From assembly GCA_007922225.1 (NCBI GenBank), contig ML679960.1, positions 4,782,198 through 4,846,197 of the forward strand: 64,000 nucleotides of DNA, in the 5' to 3' direction. The first letter of the stretch is position 1; each line of letters starts with the position of its first letter. Shown here piece after piece: positions 24,886-36,177 of the stretch. Under the pieces are notes generated by a model. It made no database searches, had not been told where the DNA came from, and saw nothing but the letters and a program-made list of their open reading frames with translations. The DNA comes from Emydura subglobosa (taxonomy: Eukaryota > Chordata > Testudines > Chelidae). Made by a program: the position numbers and the translations under genes.

Positions 24886-26589
24886 ACTCAAGGGTCCACC
24901 TCAGAACTCTTTTCAATGTAAACACAGTTGTCTAAGGAATGACAAAGTAAAATCAGAAGTGGATTACTTGCCCCTAACTTCTTTAAGAGATTCATCAGCC
25001 TCTCTAGCTCCCCCGAAGTCTTTCCCACTTCTGTGGGAGAAGGAGCATTTTATAAACCCAGCCCCATTCAATCCTGATTCCAACAAGAGAGAAGGTGACA
25101 AGAACCATAAAGAGATAGACTTGTACCATTCTGTTGAGGAAGGGGAAATACACGTTCCAGCTCCTCCATGTTTTTGTAATTCTAGTCTCAGAGTCAGTGT
25201 GATTAGTATGGGTTTTCTGAAACTCTGTACTATATCCTTGAGATAACTTCCTTTTCCTCAGTGACTGTATCTCCTGTCCCACAGGAATTGTTGCTGTAAC
25301 TAGGTAATATTGGCCTAGGAGGGAGATATAAACCAACATTTTCACACCACAAGAAAGAAAATGAACATTTTCAAAAAAAGTATACTGACATTTTAAAATT
25401 TTGAATTAGAACATGGTAGAAATTTTTTCTCAAAACATTTTGTTTTTGCTGACACATCTTTCTTCAGGAAAATTTTTGTCAAAACTTTGACCAGTTCTAT
25501 TTCCCTTGCTGGCAGCATGGCAGTCTCATTAGCTGTTATTCCATTGGATCCCTCCACTGTGGCTTTGTGCCATTTCTCCCTCCTAAAGAGTAGTAGCTAG
25601 AGAGGCTGAATTAACACTCAAAAAGCAGCAGATTTAACATATGATATTTGCTTCCTCACTGTCCCCACTATAGCTGCAATTCCAACTTCTGTGTGGTGTC
25701 AGGAATTCTAGATCTAAATGAAGATCCTTGTTCTTTCCTCTGACGTTCTTTCTACTGGGACCTGTCCTGCATAGAGTATATATAGGGAGTGCATATAATC
25801 TCCATTAGAATTTTACTCTCTCTCTCCCCTTTCCTGCCTCTTTAGATAGCCCTGCTTGTTTTCATTCTGCCTTCTCTGCGCTAAATTTTCACCCTATTTT
25901 TAATTTCATTTTCCCCCTTTGCTCCTTTTTCAACATCTAAGTAGACTCCCAAACCAATAACATTTGCATTCAAATCAAACATTCAAATCACCATTGCTGT
26001 GTGCATTCAAAATTAGGGAGAATGAGTTCATCCATTTCTAGTTGCATGTAAACAGACGCAAATCATTAGAGGATATAAAGTATGCTGTCAAGAAAGTATA
26101 ACAAGCAATTGTAACAGTGACTTTTCAAAGCCGATAATCTCAAGCAGTTTTCTAAAACCACAATGTGGTCAAGAAGTGGAGAATAAAGAATACATTCTAA
26201 AAAGGAGGTAGAAGGAGCCTGGAAAATTAAGCACTACATTGTCATGATCAGGTATGACTTGCTTTATAGACACAGACTTGCATTAGGGACAATGTAGAAC
26301 TGTACTATCCCAGCACCTCCCAGGATCCTGAACTGTGCAGATGAGAATGCCCACACTGTGGGAACTAGGACCCAGCTGGTACCATCCTTCATCCCCTGCA
26401 AAGTGGTCTTGGGAGAAAAGTGCAGAGAGGAGCCAGTCATATAACTCCAGCAGGTAGGGGGAGAAGCAGCCAATGCAGGAACGTTTAGCCCTTGGAACAT
26501 TCAAAGAACTTTCTACAGTTTTGGCTGGACTTTTTCTGCTGCATGATGATTGGCTGTTTGCTCCAACCTTCTCCTTCCCCATCCTGCTC
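24886..26589. other. Unassigned sequence
   Basis: No supportable gene. Open frames at 24,959-25,345 occur on both strands without motifs. The rest is AT-rich with CT-rich patches. Confidence 0.5.
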
Positions 26590-26974
26590 CTTCACAGACG
26601 CATCATGTCAGCATCAGTCCACAGCTGCCCCTCTTCTCACCCTTTTCTCCCTGGCCCTGTCTCTCTCTCCTGATACGTTCCCTTATTCTTTCCATGTAGA
26701 CTATCCTCTTCTAAGTAATGCCCCTACCCCAAAAAATCACAGAGCTAACATGACATTTGCTGGCATCAATCACATTGTTTGCTCTGCTTTGTTATATCCT
26801 TCTCTCTGCCCTGTGTCTGTCTTGTCTGTTTAGATTGTAAGCTGTTTGGGGCAGGGACCAGCTACCCCTTGGTAATTATGCAGTGTCTACCAGATAGGAG
26901 CCCCATTCTTGGTTGGCCTTCATGCACTACCTTAATAAACATGTTAGATTAAACCAACTAAATAAATAAATAAG
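26590..26974 (+). mobile_element. L2-type LINE 3' UTR and tail
   Basis: CT-rich sequence leads into 'tttagattgtaagctgtttg', the L2 3'-end block, then 'gggcagggacca', a decayed middle and an AAT/AAATA tail ending at 26,974. The coding part is not present. The left boundary is approximate. Confidence 0.65.
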
Positions 26975-27540
26975 CCTCACCTAGAGCTTTCCAGTTCACA
27001 AAAGAGAATGCATCCACTACTGCTGTCCTTCAGTGACCAGCACACTCTCACTTGCAAATCCAGTCAATTATGCAGTGGGGGATAGGATAGAAGGTTGGCC
27101 TTGTTCTTGTTTTCTTCTACCTGTCTTAACCCCATCTGGACATTTTAAGCCCCACAGGGAGCAGGGACTGTGATTGTACTTGACTGCTGTGCAGGGACAC
27201 AGAGGGAGGAGTCGTCTTCTCTTACATAACCTAGGAGGAATGCCACAGTCTGGTTCTAAACCTGAGGGCAGGAGGGAGATAAAAGATTAATGGGTAGAAA
27301 TACTTATTGTATTAACTAAAAATCAGATCATTTCCTACTGCCCAGGGACATGAAAGGTGCAACAGGAAATTCTACTGCAGCATATACCTCAAATCTAAGC
27401 AACCACTAAAATAAAAATAGTGTTACATCAAACAGAAAAGCCTATGGTTCATGCAGTACAGAGAACTGTAGTATGGTCTTTTTAAAATATGTGTTATTTT
27501 TACCTACTGATATTAATAGGAGTATATCTTAGTATATCTC
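26975..27540. other. Unassigned sequence
   Basis: No gene is seen. The stretch near 27,145-27,175 ('cacagggagcagggactgtg') could be a second decayed L2 3' end, but the rest of the block does not align. Confidence 0.45.
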
Positions 27541-27790
27541 CAGAGGAGTAGCCATGTTAGTCTGTATACAGCAAAAGCAACAAGAGTCCTGTAGCACTTT
27601 AAAGACTAACAAATTTAATTTCTGCAGGCATACATGGATATGGCTATGGATATGGATATATATACCTCCTATCTGATTTCTATTCCTTACATCTGACGAA
27701 GTGGGTTGCAGCCCATGAAAGCTTATGCCTGCAGAAATTAAATTTGTTAGTCTTTAAAGTGCTACAGGACTCTCATTGGTTTTTTTTAGT
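27541..27790. mobile_element. Foldback element with perfect 49-nt inverted repeat
   Basis: Arms at 27,583-27,631 and 27,725-27,773 are exact reverse complements over 49 nt ('agagtcctgtagcacttt...' against '...aaagtgctacaggactct'), with a 93-nt loop. The left flank 'ccatgttagtctgta' and the internal 'gacgaagtgggttgcagccc' mark a widespread turtle/crocodilian repeat that carries 'gtcctgtggcacctt.agactaaca' at its ends. The loop holds a short (GGATAT)n-like tandem at 27,634-27,662. Confidence 0.85.
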
Positions 27791-28055
27791 ATATTTTGAG
27801 ACTCTAGAACAAACATGGGGAATTTAATCCTTCCCCAAATCTGGCAGTCTTTAATCTTCTTGACATTACCACAGAGGGATTTGGAAATGCAAGGCTCAGT
27901 ACCTTTGATAGTGACTACATCGGGGCTGCCTTGAAACAGTTCTGGACATTTAACTCTTTAAGCATGTTAACCAATAACAGAAAACTGCTGGTGTCTGTTA
28001 GCATTATTTAAAACTGAATAAATGCCTCTTCTAAACTGGGTATTTTGAAATCAAC

Positions 28056-28373
28056 TAAAGCTATGTCTATGCTTGGAGCTAGGTGCTTGGAGCTATGCTT
28101 GATGATCCCTAGCTTAAGTAGACATCCTCATGCTAGCTCTCACTGAGCTAGTGCAATAAATATAGTACCATAACTGTGATAACACAGGCAGTGGCACCAC
28201 AGGCTAGATGCCCCTAGGACATACTCATAGGGCCCGGGTGGGTTTGTACTCGAGGTGATAGTCCATGCTGCTGCTTGACACTCTTTGTGCTACTGTGGCT
28301 CCATGACAGCTAGCACGAGTATGTCTACATGAGCTGGGAATCACACCCCGAGCTGCAGGGCTAGCTATAGCCT
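28056..28373. mobile_element. MITE, palindromic 'gctagctc' family
   Basis: About 318 bp with long imperfect inverted arms: 28,091-28,140 ('agctatgcttgatgatccc...gctagct') pairs with 28,312-28,360 ('agctagcacgagtatgtcta...'). Both contain the 'tagacat' motif. A 14-nt unit 'gcttggagctaggt' is partly duplicated at the left end. It looks like a non-autonomous DNA transposon without coding capacity. Confidence 0.7.
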
Positions 28374-28375
28374 AA

Positions 28376-28412
28376 ATATCCCTCTCAGTTTCCTATATCC
28401 CTCTCAGTTTTT
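28376..28412. repeat. Short tandem duplication
   Basis: 'atatccctctcagttt' occurs twice in direct succession, separated by 'cct'. It sits directly at the right edge of the MITE. Confidence 0.85.
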
Positions 28413-29200
28413 TGTATCATGTTATGAAAACAACAGGTATAAGACTGAAGACCTTATTTGCTGTCTCCCATTCATGTTGCTCTTGTGCCTAGCTTTTACC
28501 TTGTGGAGATGGATGTACCTCAAAGGTCTTGCTTACTCAGGCAAGAAAATCCACTGAGAGATTTACTTTTATCCATTACTTTGGAGATACGGAAAAATTT
28601 GAGCATCCACTCTTCAGCAAAAGGGGGGGGGAGGGGGGGAGGGAGCAGAGCTTCAGTAGTGAATAGCTGTCTTTTCAGGAGTGAAATAAGAATATAATGT
28701 CATTCATTGACATATAAAGGCCTTTTCCAGCATGCAAATAACCCTAAGTACTCTCAAATATTCTCACATTCATCACATCTGATACTAATGCTTAGGTTCT
28801 ATTTTACTGCCTTCTTAAAAAGGGGGAAAGATTTTAAAGCTGTCTGCAGAGCTAAAAAGCACAGACCACAGGTAATAGATGGACAAGTATTAGCCATATC
28901 ATTTGGTTCACTTGCCTCTAACTGATTGGCTTTATGGTTCAATAACTACATAATAACAGGTGTAATAAATGGTTATCCATTACAATATACATATTGGACA
29001 TTCCTTCCTCTCTTTTTGATGACTCTCTTTTAGAAGACATTTGCCAGTATCCCAGAATTGCATCCAATAACCAATACTGTAGTGTATTACCAAACATTTG
29101 ATTTTGTTAAACCAGAGTTAAGGTTGAGAGTACATATCAATAACTTAGTTCTAAAAGTGTGGCAAGAATCTAAGAGCCAGAACCGGATAAAAACTTAAAT
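28413..29200. other. Unassigned sequence
   Basis: Nothing recognised except the G-rich run at 28,623-28,644, listed separately. Confidence 0.5.
28623..28644 (+). other. G-rich run with quadruplex potential
   Basis: Two long G runs and a third GGG are separated only by single A residues. The tract can supply four G-triplets with short loops on the plus strand. No promoter or gene is nearby, so it may be simple sequence. Confidence 0.6.
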
Positions 29201-29364
29201 TTAGAGCCTGATTCTTATTTATATTAAGACTCCTTTACCCCACCCTGCCAGCACAAAGGAGCTTTAAAACATGTATAAATGTAATTTATGCACATTTTAA
29301 AGCCCCTTTACAGTACCACTTTGGTGTAAAGGGGCTTTAGTATTAAAGAGAATCAGGATCTAAA
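29201..29364. mobile_element. Foldback MITE, 'agagcctgattctt' family
   Basis: The left arm starts 'ttagagcctgattctt' and the right arm ends 'aagagaatcaggatctaaa', its inverted copy. Both arms continue with paired 'actcctttac' and 'taaaggggct' blocks. It is about 164 bp with no coding capacity. Confidence 0.75.
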
Positions 29365-30482
29365 AGTTTTGAGTCTGTACTATAATCTAACTATTAAAAT
29401 AACATATGAACTATTTACAACTGTTTACATAAAACTAGAATGTCTGAGAAAGGGTGAGCCCCCAGGATAAATCAGAACAGCCTGTGAGGCTATTGCTGTG
29501 GATGAGAATAGCAGGATCACAGCAGAGTCCCTTGGCCAGTCCTATACACTAATTCTATGCCACCTAGGAAACTCCCTTTTTGTTTTTACGCGACTTTTCT
29601 CCTTCCCTGTGTTTGCTTATTGCAGGTCTTTTCAGCCAGGGAGAAACTGATTGACTGTACAGGGAAATGGACATTATACAAAGTGCTGGTCGATGCACAA
29701 AGTAACCAAACTGGAAAAATAGAGTAAAACAATTCATGTCCGCTAATCTTTTTCAGTAACAATGAACTTAGTGGTTACTTTTAAAGGTAGTATATATGAA
29801 ATTTTCATACAGAAGTCTGATTTTCAAGTTGGGGGTGCTCCTTTAAAGTCCTTCCAAGTTTAGATTAAGTTAAAGCATTCCCTATTCCCTGATGCAAAGC
29901 CATGTTGGACTTACATCAAAGAACATTGGGCATAGCATGCTTTCAACAGTCTAAGCTTTAGATCATGAGAGAAACATATTAGACAATCTTATGCATGTGT
30001 GAAGAACTTTCATATGTTGATAATCTCAGAACCATATAACTAATTTACTGGGTTTTCTAAATTGTTTAGTAAGTTCCTTACTGCTACTTAAACTTGATTT
30101 ATTTTATTAAATTCCCTGTTGTATTGATTTTCAAAAAGAAAAAGGAATTATCTGTTGTAATTTTTCAAGAGTAGTAATTTTGTACCTGTTACACCTGTTA
30201 GGGGTAAAAATAGCTGCATGTAGGCATTTAAAAATGCATATTAGGTACCTATTACACTGAAATAGTTCCTTTAGGGTTATTCCAAACCATTGATTAAATA
30301 CTGTATCTAACTACAATATAATAATACATTTCAAGCCTAATCAGCATGAAGTTATGGAATTAAAAAGCGTTTCCAATTCTTCTGCTGTTTCTGTGTTCTT
30401 CCTTTGAGAGTTTTCTTTTCTTTTCAGAAGCTCCATGGGAATCTTACAATTTAGTTCATGTCAGACTAAATAAAAATATATG
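29365..30482. other. Unassigned AT-rich sequence
   Basis: No gene or recognised repeat. Confidence 0.55.
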
Positions 30483-30565
30483 GGCAAGATTCTCAACTGG
30501 GGTAAATCAGTGTAACTCCACTAAAATCAATAGAGCTATGCTGATTTGCACATGCTAAAAATCTC
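30483..30565. mobile_element. Micro-foldback element
   Basis: The ends 'gcaagattctcaactggggt' and 'gcacatgctaaaaatct' are loosely complementary. The centre 'aactccactaaaatcaatag' pairs with 'agagctatgct' as in short 'tcaatggag' palindromes typical of sauropsids. Confidence 0.5.
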
Positions 30566-31536
30566 TTAGATCAACAGGGTATTTAGGGTGTGGAAGGGAT
30601 TATGTGACTTTTTTTTTTTTAATTTGTTTTGAAAGTCCAAAATAGCAGTCTGTTTATTTACCCTTGACAAGTGGACCTTGGCAGCCGCTAATTTGCCTCT
30701 CCGATATATTTTTGTTGAATTTCTGTTTGCTAACAACTTCTTAGAACACATGGGCAAATTGCAATTTGTAAATTATTTCAGTGAATAAAGTATATTTGAA
30801 ACAATCACAAGCTATTAACAAAAGTATTTCTTTATTTTAAAATAATGTTTGTTTTTTGTCTGATTTCAATACAAATCTACTATGTACCAAACTCTAACAG
30901 GATGCCAGTGCCTTCCTCTTGACCCAGTCCTGGTAGCAGCAGTCGGACTATGGCAAGGAGACCCTGACTGGTGTCTGCTAACATCATGGTGGGAGATGTA
31001 TCTAGTTAACCCTACCCAAAATGTAAGGGAGAAATGAGAGAGGTTCCTCAATCAGAGAGAAATGATTGTGGAATGGAAAAGACTTTTCCTAGAAGCCCTA
31101 GGGACAACCAAGGTTAGGGTGGAAGTCTTGGCTGAAGTTTACACTTTCATTTTGTTATTTGAGTTAATAATAAAGCTAAACTCCAGAAAGGTTGAATTTA
31201 AACTTCACGCACTGCGAGTGATCACCCTTTGATCTCCACAGTTTATAATTAATGGTGTGTGTGCATGTGTGTGTATGCAAGTGAAAGAGGGGAAATGTAA
31301 ACGTTTTCTAGACTCTGTGAGAGTATTTGTTCTTTTCCCCACAATATATTAAAGTCAGTATTTACTCAGTAATCATACAGTGGTTCCTGAGGAATCTCCA
31401 TTGGGGCATATCCTAAGTGGGTAAAGTAACTCAGACATTGCAGATACCATGATATCGTAACTGTTAAATCATTTAGGGCACTGACATTATAATGTTCTGC
31501 TAGAAGTGGACCATGGAAATTCTAAGACTTTGAGTA
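30566..31536. other. Unassigned sequence; candidate conserved block
   Basis: No gene is seen. 30,600-30,830 is free of repeats and has homeodomain-like AT words around a short GC-richer core. It could be a conserved non-coding element, but single-sequence reading cannot show that. A (GT)n tract lies at 31,253-31,276. Confidence 0.3.
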
Positions 31537-31740
31537 TGCAAGGCCTACAAAGAGACCTTGTGTAAAAAGTGTAAAAAGGCCCTTCAAGTGATTGTAAAAT
31601 TACATGTATACATGCTTCTAGGTTCTGGCATTGCAAAGGGGCCTTGAAGTGGATATAAGTGTAACTTTACAATCACTCGAGGCCCTTTTACACGGCCATA
31701 ATGGTGTAATGAGGCCTCTTTGTAATTGAAAACTAGGTCT
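31537..31740. mobile_element. Foldback MITE, about 200 bp
   Basis: The arms at about 31,540-31,612 and 31,664-31,728 are imperfect inverted copies: 'ggcctacaaagagaccttgt' pairs with 'gaggcctctttgtaattg', and 'ttcaagtgattgtaaa' with 'tttacaatcactcga'. No coding sequence. The family resembles hAT-type MITEs. Confidence 0.75.
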
Positions 31741-33381
31741 GCAGTTTCAATTTAAGCAAAAGGGAAAGAAATGTACTAATAGCAGTAAAAGAGGGGAACA
31801 TGCTACAAACAAACTTTATACCAACATCAGCTACAATAAGCAAACCAGCCAATAAAGCCTCAAATGTCTGTCTGTATAGCACTGCAAATATCTTTTGTGC
31901 GAGAACTCCCTCACCAAGGGCAGCACTATTAAGTTCCAATTCCACAACAGACAAAATGGCAATTTCCCACATTTCCTACTTCCTTTGGGAACTTTTATGA
32001 AAAAACAGCCAGTCTTTCCCCAACATAATACTTTTTGTAAAGCTGACATTATATGGAGTACTCACTGAAGAGCTTTAGCTACCAGCCCTATTTGATACAC
32101 ATTGGTCTTTCGTTCTCTACTGCATTCAAGCTGGAATTTTCAAACTGACTTTAGGGATTTAAGCGCCCAGCTCTCACTGAAATTTCTATCATGGTAAATA
32201 AGTCACTTCTCTACCTTTAAACCTATTGCAATCTGTCCCTGAAACAGTAAGCCATCAGAGAAGAGACTTTGTCTATTGCATGCTCAGCACTTTGTCGGCC
32301 ACTCAGCAAACAACAAATAACAATGCATACAGGCATTTAGCGCAAATGAGGAAAGATAACAAAAGTTCTTTATTTTTAGCAGCAATTGCATCTTCACTAC
32401 ACTCAGCTGTGGTAGGGGCATATGTCACTCCAAGATGGTATTACATTTTGGAATTATGTTAAACCAGTGAGTCACTAGATATGGTAATATAATTCTTGAA
32501 AATGCAACCTTCCGATGTACACTATTTCTGGGACTTATGATTTACAATGGTGACACTCACCGGTTTGCATGTATTGTTACATGTACACAGGCAAAATACA
32601 ACCATTCCCAGTTTGGATGGCTCTGAGAGGGAGCTGAAATAGTTCAACCCCAGTGTGGAAGAATTAACCAATTAAATAAAACTCACTGGGCAGGTCAACA
32701 AAGCACACTTTGTAAATCTGTTTTCCACTATTAACTGCAACTCTTGGAGCATTTGTTACCATTAACGTTCCTGCCAATGCTTCATCTAAAGCTGTTCTGA
32801 AAGCAATTTTCCCTATTGCTATCAGCAACTCCACATGATCACATTAATGGCCTTGTACAGAAGACATTAATGCATCATGTGAAATGTATCCATTTCTTTG
32901 TGATACTGTTTTGTGTTGAAACTGTGGGAAAAAATAATTGCATTGATGAAGTTGATGATATACATTGATGATATTTTTAATTAAAAAAAAGAAAAGAAGT
33001 GTAGAGACATTGGATAATGGAATATTATTTCCTCCCCCTTCTTTTTTTTTAAATGGTCTTTTAAATGAAAATTGCAACTGGAGCATAATGTCAGTTAATG
33101 GGATTAATCTGTCTTTATGTTAAGAGACACATTGGCAAAGACAATTTGTGACACTTTCAGTATTTTAATATTACAATATTGCAACACTGTTTAGGATTAG
33201 AAATAGAACAAAGAAGAAATGAAAAATGGATAACACAACTATTTGTCAGATTAAGGATAAGCATAGAGAGAACTGTTACTGAGAACAATAAAATGAACAC
33301 ATGTTAATGCTTATTATAAATAAAATCTAGGCATGTCTTCTATTTTCCTCTCAGTGAATTGTCCCAAGAAAAACCATTATT
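31741..33381. other. Unassigned sequence
   Basis: No gene is supportable. About 32,132-32,190 ('ggaattttcaaactgacttt... aagcgcccagctctcactg') resembles one arm of a micro-foldback family. 32,800-33,250 is AT-rich and free of repeats. Confidence 0.45.
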
Positions 33382-33490
33382 ATAGATACAAGGTGGGTGA
33401 GGTAATATCTTTTTCCATTGAACCAACTTCTGTTGGTGAGAAAGACAAGCTTTCAAGCTGGACAGACAGACCTCTTCTTTAGATCTTCTG
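33382..33490. mobile_element. MITE-like repeat, 'accaacttctgttggtgag' family, copy 1
   Basis: Contains 'gatacaaggtgggtgaggta', 'atatctttttccattg', 'accaacttctgttggtgag' and 'gacaagctttcaagct'. A second copy with the same order lies at 63,173-63,320. The 'ccaacttctgttgg' core is itself near-palindromic. I know this family as an abundant turtle/crocodilian interspersed repeat and infer a DNA-transposon origin. Confidence 0.7.
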
Positions 33491-34189
33491 GACATATAGT
33501 AAATAGTAAAGAATGGAATTTAAAAGTGGGAATATCACATGATACATTATAATAAAAGGAATAAAGTTTACCAGTGAATATCAATGAATTCTATGCCAAC
33601 CAACACTTCAATGTGTAACAAAAAATGCTGACCACCAGGCATTGTTATATGATTTTCTGCTCACTAAATCTAGGAACAAACAGCTCTGTAGTTCACGAAA
33701 AGAGCCTACTTCACTTTGGAGATGGTACTACTTTTGCATCATACAGAAAAGGGGAACCAACTTCCAGAATATTTTGTTCCCCTAGCTAGTGAAAACTAGG
33801 GAGTTCTTGCTGAGCTGATGACAACACCAGCATCCCAGTGGAGAGTGGGTGTTATAATGGTTTCTTTTCTGCATTATGACAGGTGGACACATTTATACTA
33901 TTATTTGGTAAATGCCAACTTGGCACTGAACTGTATATCAGAACCCCCCCTCCCCTTCCCCACCCCCTCCAAAAAAAAAGACAAATATCAGTGAGAAAAC
34001 AGGTCTAATACTCAACCCTGGTTGGAACAAAGGCTGGGAAGGGGAGGAGTCAAGGTTCCAGTATGGATCAAATGAGTATAAATGTCACTGAAACATAGAA
34101 AGGACTAAGAATCTGTAACTCCCTTATGCAGGGCAAATTAGTGCAAGAAGAGAATTTGTATTAATTCTTATTTTGAAAACTCTCTAATT
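33491..34189. other. Unassigned sequence
   Basis: No gene or repeat is recognised apart from the C-rich run at 33,943-33,979. Confidence 0.5.
33943..33979 (-). other. C-rich run; quadruplex potential on minus strand
   Basis: Four or more C runs of at least four bases, separated by T or A, are followed by an A9 run. The minus strand can form a G-quadruplex and the plus strand an i-motif. No associated gene was seen. Confidence 0.6.
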
Positions 34190-34318
34190 TTTTGCCTTGA
34201 TTCTGCCACTTTTACTCCATGCTGAGTAAGTATATTACTCTGAAAGTAGTTCCACTGATTTCAATGGAACTACATGTAGAGAAATTCATTACTCAATGGG
34301 CAGGATTTTCTCCTGTGC
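34190..34318. mobile_element. Micro-foldback element
   Basis: The centre contains 'gtagttccactgatttcaat' directly followed by 'ggaactac', a near-perfect palindrome. The outer ends 'ttgattctgccac' and 'gggcaggattttc' are loosely inverted. It belongs to the same general type as the 3,994 and 37,908 elements. Confidence 0.6.
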
Positions 34319-34633
34319 CAGAACTCCTCTCAGTACAGGATGGGATGGAGTATCAAAGAGCTAGATCTGGCTTTCTGACTCTCAGGGTCAGTCATGCTCT
34401 AAGTAATGCTTCTGGTTGTTTATTCCTATGCATTGTTTATTAAATGATTTCACAAAGGGAAGCAAAACCTGGCAAATTATCAAAATAAGTTTTGTGAGAC
34501 TTGCATTATCTATTGTATGCCTTCTCTAGCTAAATGGAAAGGAGAACAAATGTGTCAATGTTATTGGGATGTGTAAAGTATCAGCTAATAGGTTTCCTGA
34601 ATTTTAGTTTAGAAATGTATAGACACTCACTTG
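34319..34633. other. Unassigned sequence
   Basis: Nothing recognised. Confidence 0.5.
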
Positions 34634-34898
34634 AGATTGGGGTTCTATTGTGCAAGGAGCTGTACATAAGCTGTAGTAAGAAGCAGACTCTGACCTAAAG
34701 ATACTTCTATCACAAAAAAACATAGAGTGGGAAAAAGGAAATATTGCTATCACCATTTTACAGATGGGAAACTGAGGCACAGATTAATCAAGTGACTTGC
34801 CAGAGATCACACAGGAAGTTTAGCAAAGATGTGATTGACCCCAAAATTCTCAATACCTAGGTTAGGACTCTGCTCACTGGAGCATCCTTTCTCACTCC
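34634..34898 (-). mobile_element. MIR-type (CORE) SINE, near full length
   Basis: Read in reverse, the L2-like 3' end comes first ('gttctattgtgcaaggagct'), then the core 'accattttacagatgggaaa', 'ctgaggcacag', 'aagtgacttgccagagatca' and the 5' part 'aggactctgctcactggagc'. It is the best-preserved MIR copy in the window and shows that the L2-type 3' end and the MIR body belong to one element. Confidence 0.85.
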
Positions 34899-35524
34899 TT
34901 GATAGTGAATTCCTGGTTGTTCTAATTAGTTCTCCTTTAATCCAAGTCTCCTCAGTCCCAGTCCAATGTCTTGAATACAAGATCAACAATTTAAGAGGTT
35001 TTTTTTTTATTACGGTAGAAAATGTTTATAGCTATGTCTTTTAATTTAAATGATTTATTACACATTTTAAATCATGTTTTATGTTGTTATATTTTACTTC
35101 ACCTGTAATTTTTTCCTAGCATTGAGAAAATGAAATCACAACATTCTGAAGAAGCTCTGAAGAATTCATTCTCACTTGCCTCTCTCTTACCACAAGGGAA
35201 ATCAGGATGAAAGCTGGATTGTCCTCTTTTGTCTTCATTAAAAAGATTTCGTCGCCTAAATTTTCATGTAAAAAAGTAGATGGTTGCCTCTATGCTTAAT
35301 TCTGTATAAAGTTTTGCTTTCTTCAAAGCCGTGAAGGGATGAAACAAAAAGAAAGGAAGTATTGTGCTGTTTGAAAACATTAGACACTATAGAAAGAAAG
35401 GCAATGAGCAACTGAAAAGCTTTTGCACAGAGTATGATATCCACAAGATAAGCAGCAGTCACAGTAAAACCCACACAAGCATAAAACTAATAAACTGATT
35501 TCCCATCATAGAGTACATCACTTT
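34899..35524. other. Unassigned AT-rich sequence
   Basis: No gene or recognised repeat. Confidence 0.55.
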
Positions 35525-35808
35525 GGCCAGGTCGACATTACAAACTTACATCGGTATAACTATGTTGCTCAGAAGTATGAAAAATTCACATTCATGAGAG
35601 ACATAGTTTTACCAACCTAAATCCCCGTGTAGACAGCGCTGTGTAGACAAGAGGGCTTTCTCCTATCAACATAGCTACCACTGCTCAGGGAGGTAGATTA
35701 ACTATGCCAATGGGAGAAGCTCTCTCAGCGTAATAGCTTTGTCACTAAAGCGCTGCAGAGGCAGAGCTGCACTGTTGAAGCTGCAGTGTTTTAAGTGTAG
35801 ACCTGCCC
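35525..35808. mobile_element. MITE, 'gccaggtctacacta' family, copy 1
   Basis: About 284 bp with terminal inverted repeats: left 'ggccaggtcgacattaca', right 'ttaagtgtagacctgccc'. Internal landmarks are 'tcggtataact', 'gtgtagacagcgctgtgtag' and 'gggagaagctctctcagcgt'. A second copy with the same order lies at 40,074-40,331. This matches my memory of an abundant turtle/crocodilian MITE (Chompy-like), probably mobilised by a hAT- or Harbinger-type transposase. It has no coding capacity. Confidence 0.85.
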
Positions 35809-35828
35809 TTGAGTTTCTACATAGATCT

Positions 35829-36177
35829 CCATCCAGGGCCCCAACATAGTGGGGAAAAAGGGTACACTTTAAAAGGGTACACTTTATGGGGACCCAGAGG
35901 CCCGGGGGAGCCTGGCCCAGGCTGCAACCCCCATTACCATGCGGAAAAAATTGAAGCTAAATTATAGATCATGCCTGAGGATATTTATAGAAACAAAAAT
36001 AGCAAAGAAGGAGCATTTTTCAGAGATGTAGAATATGTAACAGTAATTTCAGAATTCAAACTTTCTTCATGGCTCATGAGATTGTATATATGGGATGAGG
36101 GATTGTTGTATGTGTGTGGGAGGGGCCCATGTCACAAGTTTGTACTGGGCCCGAAAAAATTATGCCTGAGCCCTGTC
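35829..36177 (+). repeat. Interspersed repeat, 'gggtacacttta...gcctgagccctg' family, copy 1
   Basis: The two ends at 35,829-35,930 ('agggccccaacatagtgggg' and 'ggctgcaaccccca') and 36,118-36,177 ('caagtttgtactgggcccga', 'gcctgagccctg') also occur, adjacent and inverted, at 56,945-57,100. Here they are separated by about 180 bp of AT-rich DNA. A 'gggtacacttta' unit is duplicated at about 35,860-35,885. Class unknown. Confidence 0.6.
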
